The translations under genes and the position numbers were made by a program. DNA of 64,000 nucleotides, taken from the NCBI RefSeq assembly GCF_000265385.1, contig NC_018013.1, forward strand, positions 208,501-272,500, read 5' to 3'. Source of the DNA: Aequorivita sublithincola DSM 14238 (GTDB lineage Bacteria; Bacteroidota; Bacteroidia; Flavobacteriales; Flavobacteriaceae). Below, one piece after another: positions 45,131 through 54,175 of the stretch (within the stretch, counting starts at the first letter, position 1; every line of letters starts with the position of its first letter). Under the pieces are notes generated by a model that saw only the letters and a program-made list of their open reading frames with translations, was not told where the DNA came from and ran no database searches.

Positions 45131-46297
45131 TTAAATTTTTTCCATTTTTGAAACCGATTGAAAAGCTTCTTCCAAATCGGCTATAATATCTTCTACTTCT
45201 TCAATTCCAACTGAAAATCGCAATAAGCCATCACTTATTCCTTGTTCTTTTCGTGCTTCCGAAGTTAATAAACCGTGAGAGGTTTTTGCTGGCGAAAGAA
45301 TAGTAGATTCCACTCCCGCCAAACTCATTGATGGTTTTATCATTTTTAAACCTTTCAAGAAATCTCCAACATTCAAAGATTCATTTATTTCGAAAGAAAG
45401 CATTCCAGTGTAACCATTCATTTGCTTTTTTGCAAGTTCGTGTTCTGGGTGACTCTTTAATCCAGGATAATAAACTTTCTCAACCAAAGGATGTTTTTCT
45501 AACCATTTCGCCATTTTTTTAGCGTTTTTGTTTTGTGCTTTTACGCGAAGTACCATAGTTTTCATACTTCGTTCCAAAAGCCAAACTGTATAATCACTAA
45601 GGCTTCCACCTAGGTTTTTGGCAAGATTCCAGATTATTTTTATTTGTTCTTCACTTGCAGCTACTGCTCCCGCACAAATATCACTATGACCACCCATATA
45701 TTTGGTAGCGCTGTGAATCATAATATCAATTCCGAAATCTGCTGGGGTTTGATTTATAGGTGAAGCAAACGTATTGTCTATCATCGTTACGATGCCGTGT
45801 TGTTTTGCTATTTTTGAAATCATTTCCAAATCTGTAATTCGCATTAATGGATTGGAAGGCGTTTCAACAAAAATAACTTTGGTATTCTTTTGAATTTTTT
45901 CAGAAAAATCTGCTTCCGAAAAACCTTCAGCAAAGGAATATTCAATTCCGAATTTATGAAATTCTTCAACTACAAAATTATACGTTCCACCATATAAAGT
46001 CTGCGGAAGAACCACGTGATCGCCTTTGTGCAAAAACGCCAACATTGTAGTGCTCACAGCTGCCATTCCGCTTCCGAAGATAAGGGCGGCTTCACTTTTT
46101 TCTAGCATCGCTATTTTTTTGCAAAGCGCTTCCTGGTTTGGCGTGTTGAAGTAACGCGGATAACGCTTTACGTCCACATCTTCATAAGCATAACTGCTAG
46201 ACATAAATAATGGTGAAATAGCGCCTTTAAACTGCTTGTCTTCAACTTCACCAACATGAGTGCAAATGGTGTTGGGACCTAAATTTTGTGATTTCAT
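45131..46297 (-). CDS. PLP-dependent trans-sulfuration enzyme (cystathionine gamma-synthase/methionine gamma-lyase type)
   Basis: A 388-residue enzyme of the Cys/Met metabolism PLP family, from the ATG at 46295-46297 (MKSQNLGPNTICTHVGE); a second ATG lies 9 bases upstream. The PLP lysine is in IHSATKYMGGHSD. The PLP-contact segments FGSGMAAVST and LPQTLYGGTY and the C-terminal VGIEEVEDIIADLEEAF are present. Members include cystathionine gamma-synthase, gamma- and beta-lyase and methionine gamma-lyase; sequence alone does not separate these. It precedes bshB1 by 8 bases, so cysteine or thiol metabolism is likely. Confidence 0.9.
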   Translation of the reverse strand: MKSQNLGPNTICTHVGEVEDKQFKGAISPLFMSSSYAYEDVDVKRYPRYFNTPNQEALCKKIAMLEKSEAALIFGSGMAAVSTTMLAFLHKGDHVVLPQTLYGGTYNFVVEEFHKFGIEYSFAEGFSEADFSEKIQKNTKVIFVETPSNPLMRITDLEMISKIAKQHGIVTMIDNTFASPINQTPADFGIDIMIHSATKYMGGHSDICAGAVAASEEQIKIIWNLAKNLGGSLSDYTVWLLERSMKTMVLRVKAQNKNAKKMAKWLEKHPLVEKVYYPGLKSHPEHELAKKQMNGYTGMLSFEINESLNVGDFLKGLKMIKPSMSLAGVESTILSPAKTSHGLLTSEARKEQGISDGLLRFSVGIEEVEDIIADLEEAFQSVSKMEKI

Positions 46298-46487
46298 GGT
46301 ATACATTTTTTTGGAGAGTTTAAAGGTATGATTTTTTCAAGAACACTACATTAAGGTAGCGATATATATCTTTTTTCTGAACATTTTTCGCTTCATATAA
46401 ATAGCTTTGTATCAATTTTTATGACTTCATTAACTGAAAATTTGCCTGCATTCTATCAAATTTGTTAAAATTAATTTTAATAATATA

Positions 46488-47663
46488 ATGTCAGAAAATA
46501 AAACTAGGAGAGGCTTCAAAAAGAAGCGATATACTATTCCAATCATAATTTTAATTCTACTTATTGCATTTAGATTATATCTTCCTATTCTCGTGAAAAA
46601 CAATATTAATAAGGTCTTGGCAGATATTCCTGGCTATTATGGACAAGTTGATGATGTAGGTATTTCTTTATATCGTGGCGCTTATGTAATTAATGGAATG
46701 TACCTAAACAAAGGAACTGCGGAAAGCCAAATTCCGTTTTTAAACTTTCCTAAAAGCGATATTTCCATTGAATGGAAATCACTTTTCAAAGGAAAAATTG
46801 TGAGCGAAATAATTATGACCAGTCCCGAAATTGTTTACATTTTTGAAGACCAGAAAGAGGAAAGCGGTGATGCGAATGTGGACGATTGGACAAAAGCACT
46901 CACAGACATCGTACCTATAGACATTAACCATTTTGAAGTGCACGACGGCAAAATTGCATTCGTTCAACTTTCTGCAGACCCAAATATAGATTTGCAAATA
47001 GACAAACTCGAGCTAACTGCGGACAACCTGCGAAACGTGGTGGAAAAAGGACGCATTCTCCCCTCGCCCATTCGCGCGAGTGGTGTTTCCATTGGAAACG
47101 GAAAAGTTTCTTTGGAAGGAAATATGAATCTTGTGAAGGAAATTCCAGATATGGATTTGTCTTTTTCACTTGAAAATGCTGATGTTACGGCTTTAAACGA
47201 TTTCACAAAATACTATGCCGGTTTAGATTTTGACAAGGGTACATTTGGAATTTACAGCGAAATCGCCATCGCTGATGGTCATCTTATTGGCTACGTAAAA
47301 CCACTTTTCACCGACACTAAATTAATAGGTGAAGGCGATAGTTTTCTTGATGTTTTATGGGAAGGATTTGTAGGAATCTTCAAATTTGTTTTGAAAAACC
47401 AAGGCACAGACACTTTAGCGACCAAAGTTCCTTTTGAAGGAGATCTGAATAATGTGGAAGCCGGCGTTTGGCCTACCGTTAAAAATATTTTTGAAAATGC
47501 TTGGATCGAAGCTTTTAAAGGCGAAGTTGATGACGATATCAATTATAAAGATGCCTTTGATAAAGGTGAAATTACTCGCGAACAAAAACGTGAAATCCGT
47601 AAAAAAGAACGTGAAGAACGTAAGACACAGCGCAAAAAGGAACGCGAAGTTAAGAAAGGCTGA
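46488..47663 (+). CDS. DUF748 / AsmA-like inner-membrane protein
   Basis: A 391-residue protein with one N-terminal membrane helix (TIPIIILILLIAFRLYLPIL, about residues 15-35) and a long periplasmic beta-rich part typical of DUF748/AsmA-like proteins: VDDVGISLYRGAYVINGMYL, IEWKSLFKGKIVSEI. The C-terminal 35 residues are a highly charged Lys/Arg/Glu helix (REQKREIRKKEREERK), probably a coiled coil. The family may carry lipids between membranes; function here is inferred. Confidence 0.75.
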   Translation: MSENKTRRGFKKKRYTIPIIILILLIAFRLYLPILVKNNINKVLADIPGYYGQVDDVGISLYRGAYVINGMYLNKGTAESQIPFLNFPKSDISIEWKSLFKGKIVSEIIMTSPEIVYIFEDQKEESGDANVDDWTKALTDIVPIDINHFEVHDGKIAFVQLSADPNIDLQIDKLELTADNLRNVVEKGRILPSPIRASGVSIGNGKVSLEGNMNLVKEIPDMDLSFSLENADVTALNDFTKYYAGLDFDKGTFGIYSEIAIADGHLIGYVKPLFTDTKLIGEGDSFLDVLWEGFVGIFKFVLKNQGTDTLATKVPFEGDLNNVEAGVWPTVKNIFENAWIEAFKGEVDDDINYKDAFDKGEITREQKREIRKKEREERKTQRKKEREVKKG

Positions 47664-47803
47664 TTTTTAAATAAGACGTATAGCCAAAGGACGTAAGAAC
47701 TTTTTGTTTTACGAAAATTTAAAATATCATAAAAAAATTTAGCCTTACATTCTAATTTCTAATACCTTACAACAAAATCACGAGCATTTATCAATCTAAC
47801 TAT

Positions 47804-48244
47804 ATGAAAGTAATTACAGCTACAATTTATAACCTTGAACAGCTCGTTCCATTATTTGACGGCTTTCGCGTTTTTTACAAACAAGCTTCAAACCCCGACG
47901 CAGTCAGAAATTTTTTGAACGATAGGTTCTTAAAACAAGATTCAGTAATATTTCTATGCTTAGATTCTTCTGAAAAAGCTCTGGGTTTTACGCAGCTTTA
48001 TCCTAGTTTTTCTTCAGTTTCAATGCAACGCGTTTATATTTTAAACGATCTATTTGTAACTTCAGAAGCTAGAAAACAAGGTGTCGGCGAAGCACTGATG
48101 GAGCGTGCAAAACAATTCGGAATAAAAGAAGGTTGTAGAGGGATTACCCTTGAAACTGACGCTGACAATCCCGCACAAACGCTTTATAAAAAGTTGGGTT
48201 GGAAAAAAGATGATCACGTAAATCATTATACTTGGGAAGTATAA
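47804..48244 (+). CDS. GNAT acetyltransferase
   Basis: A 146-residue GNAT protein, a single-domain acetyl-CoA-dependent N-acetyltransferase. The core motifs are VYILNDLFVTSEARKQGVG (motif A with the pyrophosphate loop) and GITLETDADNPAQTLYKKLGW (motif B). The amine substrate is unknown. It is 44 bases upstream of the TPR gene and probably transcribed with it towards trmD. Confidence 0.88.
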   Translation: MKVITATIYNLEQLVPLFDGFRVFYKQASNPDAVRNFLNDRFLKQDSVIFLCLDSSEKALGFTQLYPSFSSVSMQRVYILNDLFVTSEARKQGVGEALMERAKQFGIKEGCRGITLETDADNPAQTLYKKLGWKKDDHVNHYTWEV

Positions 48245-48287
48245 TCTGTTTCAATTAGCGTATTTTTACATTTCAAACTTTATTGCA

Positions 48288-48782
48288 ATGGACCATCTCA
48301 CCAAACTCGAAGAACTTCTAAATGGAGCCAATAACGACATAAAAAATGGCGCTTTTGACGAAGCCACCAACAAACTTGAAAAAATAATTGATATGGATCC
48401 TGATTTTGGAAAGGCATACAATCATATGGCTTATCTATACGATGTAAAATTTAAGGAATATGAAAAAGGCGAAACGCTCTACAAGCTTTGTTTAGAAAAA
48501 AGCCCGATGTATCCACCCGTTTATTATAACTATGCCGTACTTCTTTCCACACTCAGAAAATATGATGAATTAGAAGAACTGCTCAATACTGCCATCAATA
48601 TTCCTGGCATCACCAAATCCACTATCTACAACGAATACGCAATAATGTACGAACAACAAGGCAAATTGGACCAAGCCATTGAGTTCTATAAAAAATGCGG
48701 GATGGACACTTTAGACAAAGCCACTTTGGAACGCGCCAAAGCTTCCATAGACCGCTGTAAACTGAAAAAAGACTTTCTATAA
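48288..48782 (+). CDS. Tetratricopeptide-repeat protein
   Basis: A 164-residue cytoplasmic protein made almost wholly of TPR-like helix pairs (about four): [60 protein letters not shown] and [24 protein letters not shown]. No enzymatic motif is seen. It overlaps the start of trmD by one base (ATG in TAATG), showing tight translational coupling. TPRs mediate protein binding; the partner is unknown. Confidence 0.85.
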   Translation: MDHLTKLEELLNGANNDIKNGAFDEATNKLEKIIDMDPDFGKAYNHMAYLYDVKFKEYEKGETLYKLCLEKSPMYPPVYYNYAVLLSTLRKYDELEELLNTAINIPGITKSTIYNEYAIMYEQQGKLDQAIEFYKKCGMDTLDKATLERAKASIDRCKLKKDFL

Positions 48783-49456
48783 TGCGAATAGACATAATAA
48801 CCGTAGTTCCGGAATTGCTCCAGAGTCCGTTTGAAGTTTCAATATTAAAACGCGCTATTGAAAAAGGCATTGTAGAAGTACATACCCACAACCTTCGCGA
48901 TTGGTCCACAAACAACTACAAACAGATAGACGATTACCAGTTTGGCGGCGGCGCAGGAATGGTGATGATGATTGAACCTATTGATAAATGCATTTCAGAA
49001 TTAAAAGCTGAACGTGATTACGACGAAATAATCTATATGACGCCGGATGGAAAGACTTTCAATCAACACGCAGCCAATGAACTTTCATTGAAAGAAAACA
49101 TCATAATTCTCTGCGGACATTATAAAGGAGTGGACCAGCGTGTACGCGACCATTTTATAACCCGCGAAATATCTGTGGGCGATTTCGTTTTGAGTGGTGG
49201 CGAACTTGCGGCGGCTTTGGTTTGCGATGCAGTTATTCGTTTAATACCTGGGGTTTTGGGCAATGAAACCAGTGCGTTGACAGATTCTTTTCAAGACGAT
49301 TTATTAGCGCCACCCGTTTATACACGTCCTGCAGAATATAAAGGTTGGGCAGTTCCTGAAATACTTACCAGCGGCAATACTCCAAAAATCGAAGAATGGC
49401 GTGAAGATCAAGCTTACAAACGGACTCAGGAACGCAGACCTGATTTGTTGGAGTAG
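48782..49456 (+). CDS. trmD: tRNA (guanine-N1-)-methyltransferase
   Basis: A 224-residue SPOUT enzyme that methylates G37 of tRNAs to prevent frameshifting. It begins with [20 protein letters not shown] and has the [10 protein letters not shown] loop, the trefoil-knot SAM site [13 protein letters not shown] and [20 protein letters not shown] helix, and the C-terminal [12 protein letters not shown]. Length is normal. In most bacteria trmD is followed directly by rplS; here rplS is about 4.7 kb downstream. Confidence 0.96.
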   Translation: MRIDIITVVPELLQSPFEVSILKRAIEKGIVEVHTHNLRDWSTNNYKQIDDYQFGGGAGMVMMIEPIDKCISELKAERDYDEIIYMTPDGKTFNQHAANELSLKENIIILCGHYKGVDQRVRDHFITREISVGDFVLSGGELAAALVCDAVIRLIPGVLGNETSALTDSFQDDLLAPPVYTRPAEYKGWAVPEILTSGNTPKIEEWREDQAYKRTQERRPDLLE

Positions 49457-49518
49457 CTGATGGCATAAATAACTGAGTGAAATTTGTAAAACATCAAAAA
49501 CTTACAAAATAAATTAAA

Positions 49519-50220
49519 ATGAGTGTATTCTCTTATCATCTTATTGAGTTGCCTTTTTATAAAGCGATAAAGGGAATGTTCTCAAATTCAATTTCAAAAA
49601 ATACCAACGGACTAATTCACTCAGAATATATGACTGCAATGACCTTAGGTGCTCCAATTCTATCTACCTCAAGACTCTTAATAGGACAAGTAGCCGTTTT
49701 CATACAATGGGAAAACGAAATTGCATTGGACGCATTTTTGGAAGAAGACAATTTTGGTAGAATACTAGCAAAAGGTTGGCACTTGCGTTTGTCTTTTATC
49801 AGAGAATGGGGGAAGTTTAGTGGGTTCGAAATACCTGAATATAAAGATTACTTAGAGAGGCCGAATTCTCCAGTTGTTGCAGTAACCATTGCAAGAATGA
49901 AACCTTTTGCAGTTCCAAGATTTATTCATTGGGGAAGACCTGTAGAAAAATTAGTGCGAGATCATCCAGGAACTACTCTTTCATTAGCATCAGTAAAATT
50001 TCCAAATACAGTTTCAACATTTTCCATTTGGAAAACAGAAAAAGAAATGACCGATATGGTTCACGGACATAGTGCTGTTGAAAAACCTAAAAGGCATGCG
50101 AACGCAATGAAAGAAAGAGAGCGGAAAAACTTTCACTTTGAGTTTACAACTTTAAGATTTAGACCCATTGCAGAATTTGGCAAGTGGAAAGGACAAACAG
50201 GTTTTATTCCAGGCCTTTAA
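49519..50220 (+). CDS. CrtA-like (spheroidene monooxygenase-related) protein
   Basis: A 233-residue protein resembling the CrtA family: WGRPVEKLVRDHPGTTLSLASVKFP, then TVSTFSIWKTEKEM and MVHGHSAVEKP. In phototrophs CrtA adds oxygen to carotenoids. Related non-carotenoid proteins with unknown function are common in actinobacteria and Bacteroidota. No carotenoid genes are in the window. It begins 63 bases after trmD and precedes a second unknown gene by 15 bases, so the two form a probable operon. Confidence 0.65.
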   Translation: MSVFSYHLIELPFYKAIKGMFSNSISKNTNGLIHSEYMTAMTLGAPILSTSRLLIGQVAVFIQWENEIALDAFLEEDNFGRILAKGWHLRLSFIREWGKFSGFEIPEYKDYLERPNSPVVAVTIARMKPFAVPRFIHWGRPVEKLVRDHPGTTLSLASVKFPNTVSTFSIWKTEKEMTDMVHGHSAVEKPKRHANAMKERERKNFHFEFTTLRFRPIAEFGKWKGQTGFIPGL

Positions 50221-50235
50221 AAGACTTAAGCAGAA

Positions 50236-51105
50236 ATGGGAACTCCAAATAGGAAACAAACCTTTCAAGATTGGATTACTCAAAAATGGGTTATTCTTTT
50301 TGGAAATAAAATTGATGCTGAAGAACACAAATGGCTTATAGGTCCTTTTGGTTCTACAAACGGTATTGGCTTAAAATTTATTCAGCAATTAGCCAAAAAG
50401 GAACATCTAGTTATTGACAAACACAAAAAAGACAGAGGTCTAATTCAATCAATAAACCAACTAAAACTATCTGAAAATGAATTAGAAGCATTATCTCAAA
50501 GTGTCATTGATTTTTATGAAAACACATCTAATTACGACCTTGATTTAAAAGTAAAGTGGAATCCATTCTTTAAAGGATTTGGCTTTTTGATAAAAATAAT
50601 TTTCAGCAATAGAATAGAACAATTAAATGTCCCAATTCAAAATTCGAAGGGCTCGAAAGGGTTAAAAAGTGAAATAATACACTTATTGGAGCCTACAAAA
50701 AATGAAATTAAACGCACAATTTGGCTCAGAGCATATAAAACTACAGGCCAAGTAGTATATTCAGGCGTTTATGAAACTTGTACTATTCCATCAGGTGAGA
50801 CGTGTATAAAAGCAATTTTCCCTTTACCGAACGGAAATGCAATAGTCATTTTAAAACCTAGAGTTGGAATTAATGGTGAACTTATTTTAGAATCTTCAGG
50901 ACGAAGAATTGGTGATAGCGGTTTTTATTTTTTGCTCAGGGATTCAAAAGGACAGTTGTGGACTAAATTCATTAAATCATTTAAAGATAAGCTAGTCGTA
51001 AGCTGTGAAAATGATGAAATTACTGCTGTGCAAACTTTAACGCTTTGGAATTTAAGAGTATTGAAATTTGAATATGAAATAAAAAAAATACAAAGAAATG
51101 TGTAA
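50236..51105 (+). CDS. Conserved hypothetical protein, partner of the CrtA-like gene
   Basis: A 289-residue soluble protein of no recognised family. The N-terminal half is helical and charged (DAEEHKWLIGPFGSTNGIG, LSENELEALSQSVIDFYENTS). The C-terminal half is beta-rich (IWLRAYKTTGQVVYSGVYETC, GNAIVILKPRVGINGELILESSG, SGFYFLLRDSKGQLWTKF). No signal peptide. It follows the CrtA-like gene by 15 bases, suggesting a functional link. Function unknown. Confidence 0.6.
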   Translation: MGTPNRKQTFQDWITQKWVILFGNKIDAEEHKWLIGPFGSTNGIGLKFIQQLAKKEHLVIDKHKKDRGLIQSINQLKLSENELEALSQSVIDFYENTSNYDLDLKVKWNPFFKGFGFLIKIIFSNRIEQLNVPIQNSKGSKGLKSEIIHLLEPTKNEIKRTIWLRAYKTTGQVVYSGVYETCTIPSGETCIKAIFPLPNGNAIVILKPRVGINGELILESSGRRIGDSGFYFLLRDSKGQLWTKFIKSFKDKLVVSCENDEITAVQTLTLWNLRVLKFEYEIKKIQRNV

Positions 51106-51181
51106 AACAATTGTTTAATTTTAGGCTTATTATAAACTCGTTGCAATTATATTACTTCAAAATCAATCAAACCAACACAAA

Positions 51182-52981
51182 ATGAAAACCAATCAAATAA
51201 TAACAATACTACTAACAATAGCTCTTTTCGCCGCCTGCAAAAACGAATCAAAGGAAAAAGAAAACACTAAAACCGAAAATACCGTGAGTGCAGATTTCAA
51301 CAAAATGCTCGACAATTACTACCAAGAAGGTTTAAAGTTAAACCCGCTAAACGCAACATTTTCAGGAGATACGCGCTACAACGACAGTTTTCCGAATTTT
51401 CTTTCGGACGAATATACTTCGCAATTGAAAACCTTTTATACAAACTATAAAGAAGAAGCTTCAAAGTTTGATGATTCCACTTTAAGCGAAACTGAAAAGA
51501 TGAGCAAAGACATTCTTCTATGGGAATGCAACATCAATCTGGAAACGCTTACTTTCAAGAACAGCACTTATTTTCCTATCGACCAGATGTGGACTGTGAA
51601 TTTAATGATGGGGCAATTGGCAAGTGGAAGCAGCGCCCAACCTTTTAAAACAGTAGAAGATTACAACAATTGGTTGAAACGTTTGGATGGTTATGTAGTT
51701 TGGTTAAATTCAGCAGAAACACGAATGAAAGAAGGAATGGCAGCAGGTTATGTGCTTCCAAAATCATTGATTGTAAAAGTAATTCCACAATTAAAAGCAA
51801 TGACGGAACCAAATCTGAATAAAAATCTATTCAATTCGCCAGTAAAAAATTTCCCTGATAATTTTTCCGATGAAGACAAAAATCAACTAACGGAAGCCTA
51901 TTCAAAAATGGTTTCAGAAAAAATAATTCCAGCATACCAAAATCTTCACGATTTTATGGCTGGCGATTATTTAAATGCGGGAAGAACAACTACGGGAATT
52001 GCAGATACACCAAGCGGAGAAGCATATTACAAACACCAAATAAAACAGTACACTACAACGGAAATGACCGCCGATGAAATTCACCGATTGGGTTTAAGCG
52101 AAGTGGCGCGAATTTCTTCAGAAATGGAAAAGGTGAAAGAACAGATTGGTTTTAAAGGTGATTTGAAAGCATTCTTCAATTTTGTGCGAACCAATGAAAA
52201 GTTGATGCCATACAAGGAACCACAACAAATCATCGATCATTTCTATGCTATTTACGATACAATGAAACCTAAACTGGAAGTACTTTTCGATCACAAACCC
52301 AAAACTACTTTCGAAGTAAAACAAACTGAAAAATTTCGTGAAAGTTCTGCTAGTGCCGAGTATAATCCTGGCAGTTTAGATGGCACGCGTCCTGGAGTTT
52401 TTTATGTTCCAATCCCAAATGCTTCAGAATATAATATTTACAGCGATGAATCTTTATTTTTACACGAAGCCATCCCAGGCCATCATTACCAAATTTCATT
52501 AACACAAGAAAATGACGAATTGCCAATGTTTCGCAAAACGCTTTTCTACAGTGGTTACGGCGAAGGTTGGGCACTTTATAGTGAATCCCTTGGAAAAGAA
52601 CTCGGTCTTTATACAGATCCCTATCAATATTTCGGAATGTTGGACGCAGAAATGCACCGAGCAGTTAGATTGGTTGTAGACACAGGAATGCACTCTAAAG
52701 GCTGGACGCGCGAGCAAGCTATTCGATATTGTCTAGAAAACGAAGCCGAACCAGAAGCCGGAATAGTTTCAGAAATAGAACGCTATATGGCAAATCCTGG
52801 ACAAGCATTAGCTTATAAAATTGGCCAATTAAAGATTTTAGAACTCCGCCACAAAGCAGAAAAAGAACTTGGAGACAAATTTAAAATAGGCGAATTCCAC
52901 AATCAGGTTTTGGAAACAGGCTGTATTCCATTGCAATTGCTTGAAAATAAAATTAACTTGTGGATTGCTAATACGAAGTAA
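51182..52981 (+). CDS. DUF885 family zinc-peptidase-like lipoprotein
   Basis: A 599-residue exported protein with a lipobox near residue 19 (FAACKN). The core is DUF885, related to M32-like/thermolysin-type proteins, with a HExxxGHH motif (HEAIPGHH, residues 428-435) and a later EGWALYSE segment typical of the family, which may bind metal. DUF885 members are thought to be peptidases, but this is not proven for most. It stands alone between the CrtA-like operon and the sdpR/I pair, ending at a strong terminator. Confidence 0.87.
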   Translation: MKTNQIITILLTIALFAACKNESKEKENTKTENTVSADFNKMLDNYYQEGLKLNPLNATFSGDTRYNDSFPNFLSDEYTSQLKTFYTNYKEEASKFDDSTLSETEKMSKDILLWECNINLETLTFKNSTYFPIDQMWTVNLMMGQLASGSSAQPFKTVEDYNNWLKRLDGYVVWLNSAETRMKEGMAAGYVLPKSLIVKVIPQLKAMTEPNLNKNLFNSPVKNFPDNFSDEDKNQLTEAYSKMVSEKIIPAYQNLHDFMAGDYLNAGRTTTGIADTPSGEAYYKHQIKQYTTTEMTADEIHRLGLSEVARISSEMEKVKEQIGFKGDLKAFFNFVRTNEKLMPYKEPQQIIDHFYAIYDTMKPKLEVLFDHKPKTTFEVKQTEKFRESSASAEYNPGSLDGTRPGVFYVPIPNASEYNIYSDESLFLHEAIPGHHYQISLTQENDELPMFRKTLFYSGYGEGWALYSESLGKELGLYTDPYQYFGMLDAEMHRAVRLVVDTGMHSKGWTREQAIRYCLENEAEPEAGIVSEIERYMANPGQALAYKIGQLKILELRHKAEKELGDKFKIGEFHNQVLETGCIPLQLLENKINLWIANTK

Positions 52982-53007
52982 ATAACCAATTCAATATAAT
53001 AATGTAG

Positions 53008-53034
53008 GCGCGCGATTTATCGCGCGCTTTTTTT
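53008..53034 (+). terminator. GC-rich terminator after the DUF885 gene
   Basis: GCGCGCGAT and ATCGCGCGC form a very stable stem with a 2-base loop, followed by seven T. It ends the DUF885 transcript. Confidence 0.9.
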
Positions 53035-53047
53035 CATTCAAAAAATA

Positions 53048-53089
53048 TTGCACATTCAAAAAGTTATTTAGATATTTGTCTAAATAACT
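53048..53089 (+). promoter_or_regulatory. sdpR promoter with perfect palindromic operator
   Basis: AGTTATTTAGA (53062-53072) and TCTAAATAACT (53079-53089) are exact reverse complements separated by TATTTG, a 28-base palindrome. A TTG (53048-53050) and GATATTTG (53071-53078) 20 bases later form a near-consensus promoter, the -7 box lying in the middle of the palindrome. This is the expected layout of an ArsR-type operator that blocks transcription of its own gene. Confidence 0.75.
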
Positions 53090-53098
53090 AAACAAATT

Positions 53099-53353
53099 TT
53101 GAAAGATATTTTCAAAGCATTAAATGATGACACCCGAAGGGAAATACTGGAACTGCTGAAAAAAGAAGATTTAACCGCTGGGGAAATAGCGGACAATTTC
53201 AGAATTTCAAAACCCAGTATATCTCATCATTTGGATATTTTGCAACGGGCAGATTTAATTTCGGGTGAAAAAAAAGGACAGTTTATTCACTATTCAATAA
53301 ACACCACAATTCTTGACGATGTTTTTACTTGGCTACTAACCCTCAAAAAATAA
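53099..53353 (+). CDS. sdpR: ArsR-family autorepressor, SdpR-like
   Basis: An 84-residue winged-helix repressor starting at a TTG codon (53099). It has MKDIFKALNDDTRREILELL at the N-terminus and the recognition region GEIADNFRISKPSISHHLDIL, then the wing GEKKGQFIHYSIN. No metal-binding cysteines are present, so it is probably a metal-independent ArsR protein like Bacillus SdpR, whose release depends on SdpI. The SdpI-like gene follows 5 bases after its stop. Confidence 0.9.
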   Translation: MKDIFKALNDDTRREILELLKKEDLTAGEIADNFRISKPSISHHLDILQRADLISGEKKGQFIHYSINTTILDDVFTWLLTLKK

Positions 53354-53358
53354 ATATT

Positions 53359-54015
53359 ATGCAATTCAATTTAAAAAAAGAGCTTCAATTGCTCCTACTT
53401 TCGGTTTTGCCAGCTTCATTTCTGGCGTATGTTTGGAACGGCTTACCAGCCAAAGTGCCTTTACAATGGGGCATGGACGGTGCAGTAAACCGTTATGGCT
53501 CCAAGATGGAATTGTTACTTATCGGTATTCTACCCATTGTACTTTATGCACTATTTCTCTTTATACCGAAAATTGACCCCAAGAAACGATTAGATTCAAT
53601 GGGTAATAAATACTATACTATAAGATTGATAACAGCTTTGTTTATAACAGTGTTATTCACTTTTATTATTTACTCTATAAAGGAACAATCCCTTGGCAAC
53701 CCAAACTATATATTTATGATTATTGGCGCGTTTTTCGTGTTACTCGGTAATTATTTTAAAACGATTAAGCCAAATTACTTTGTAGGAATAAGAACACCTT
53801 GGACTTTAGAAAATGAAAGTATCTGGAAAACAACACACAGATTTGCAGGAAAATTATGGGTAGCTGGCGGCCTCATTATAATAATTTCCTGTTTCATATT
53901 TAATGAACAAACTGCATCAACTTTATTTCTAATAATTACAGGAATAATAACGTTAATTCCTATTGCACATTCGTACATCCAATTTAAAAACCCTCCAAAG
54001 GAGTCTATTTCCTGA
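53359..54015 (+). CDS. sdpI: SdpI-family membrane protein (immunity/signal protein)
   Basis: A 218-residue integral membrane protein from the ATG at 53359; the longer frame overlaps sdpR and is unlikely. Six membrane helices are visible (e.g. LQLLLLSVLPASFLAYVW, LLLIGILPIVLYALFLFI, VAGGLIIIISCFI). The N-terminal half is DUF1648 with LPAKVPLQWGMDGAVNRYG, the C-terminal half SdpI with FVGIRTPWTLENESIWKTTHRF. In Bacillus, SdpI protects against the SdpC toxin and sequesters SdpR. No toxin gene is in the window. Confidence 0.88.
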   Translation: MQFNLKKELQLLLLSVLPASFLAYVWNGLPAKVPLQWGMDGAVNRYGSKMELLLIGILPIVLYALFLFIPKIDPKKRLDSMGNKYYTIRLITALFITVLFTFIIYSIKEQSLGNPNYIFMIIGAFFVLLGNYFKTIKPNYFVGIRTPWTLENESIWKTTHRFAGKLWVAGGLIIIISCFIFNEQTASTLFLIITGIITLIPIAHSYIQFKNPPKESIS

Positions 54016-54074
54016 TATAAATTAACTCAGGAACTATCAATTAAGTTACTTAGCGCATTTAAATTAAAAATCAC

Positions 54075-54104
54075 TTGCCAAATTACTTAATTTACTTACT
54101 TTTG
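54075..54104 (+). promoter_or_regulatory. rplS promoter, full Bacteroidota consensus
   Basis: TTG (54075-54077) is followed by 19 bases and TACTTTTG (54097-54104), an exact TTG-N19-TAnnTTTG promoter. Transcription should start near 54110. Confidence 0.8.
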
Positions 54105-54109
54105 CACCC

Positions 54110-54175
54110 ACTTAATTCAACCTCTGGCGAGAACCGCGAACGTTGTTTTAATTTAAACCTTATCAAATTAACAAA
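54110..54175 (+). promoter_or_regulatory. Structured 5' leader of rplS
   Basis: The leader between promoter and start codon contains CAAC (54119-54122 region) that can pair with GTTG further on, enclosing CTCTGGCGAGAACCGCGAAC with an inner GG/CC hairpin. Ribosomal-protein leaders of this kind bind the encoded protein and repress translation. A Flavobacteria-specific L19 leader has, as I recall, been described; assignment here is by position and pairing only. Confidence 0.4.

Noticed and set aside
46298..46480. SAM-type riboswitch upstream of the trans-sulfuration gene
   Set aside because: No conserved SAM-riboswitch stems or terminator-like fold could be drawn; only AT-rich leader.
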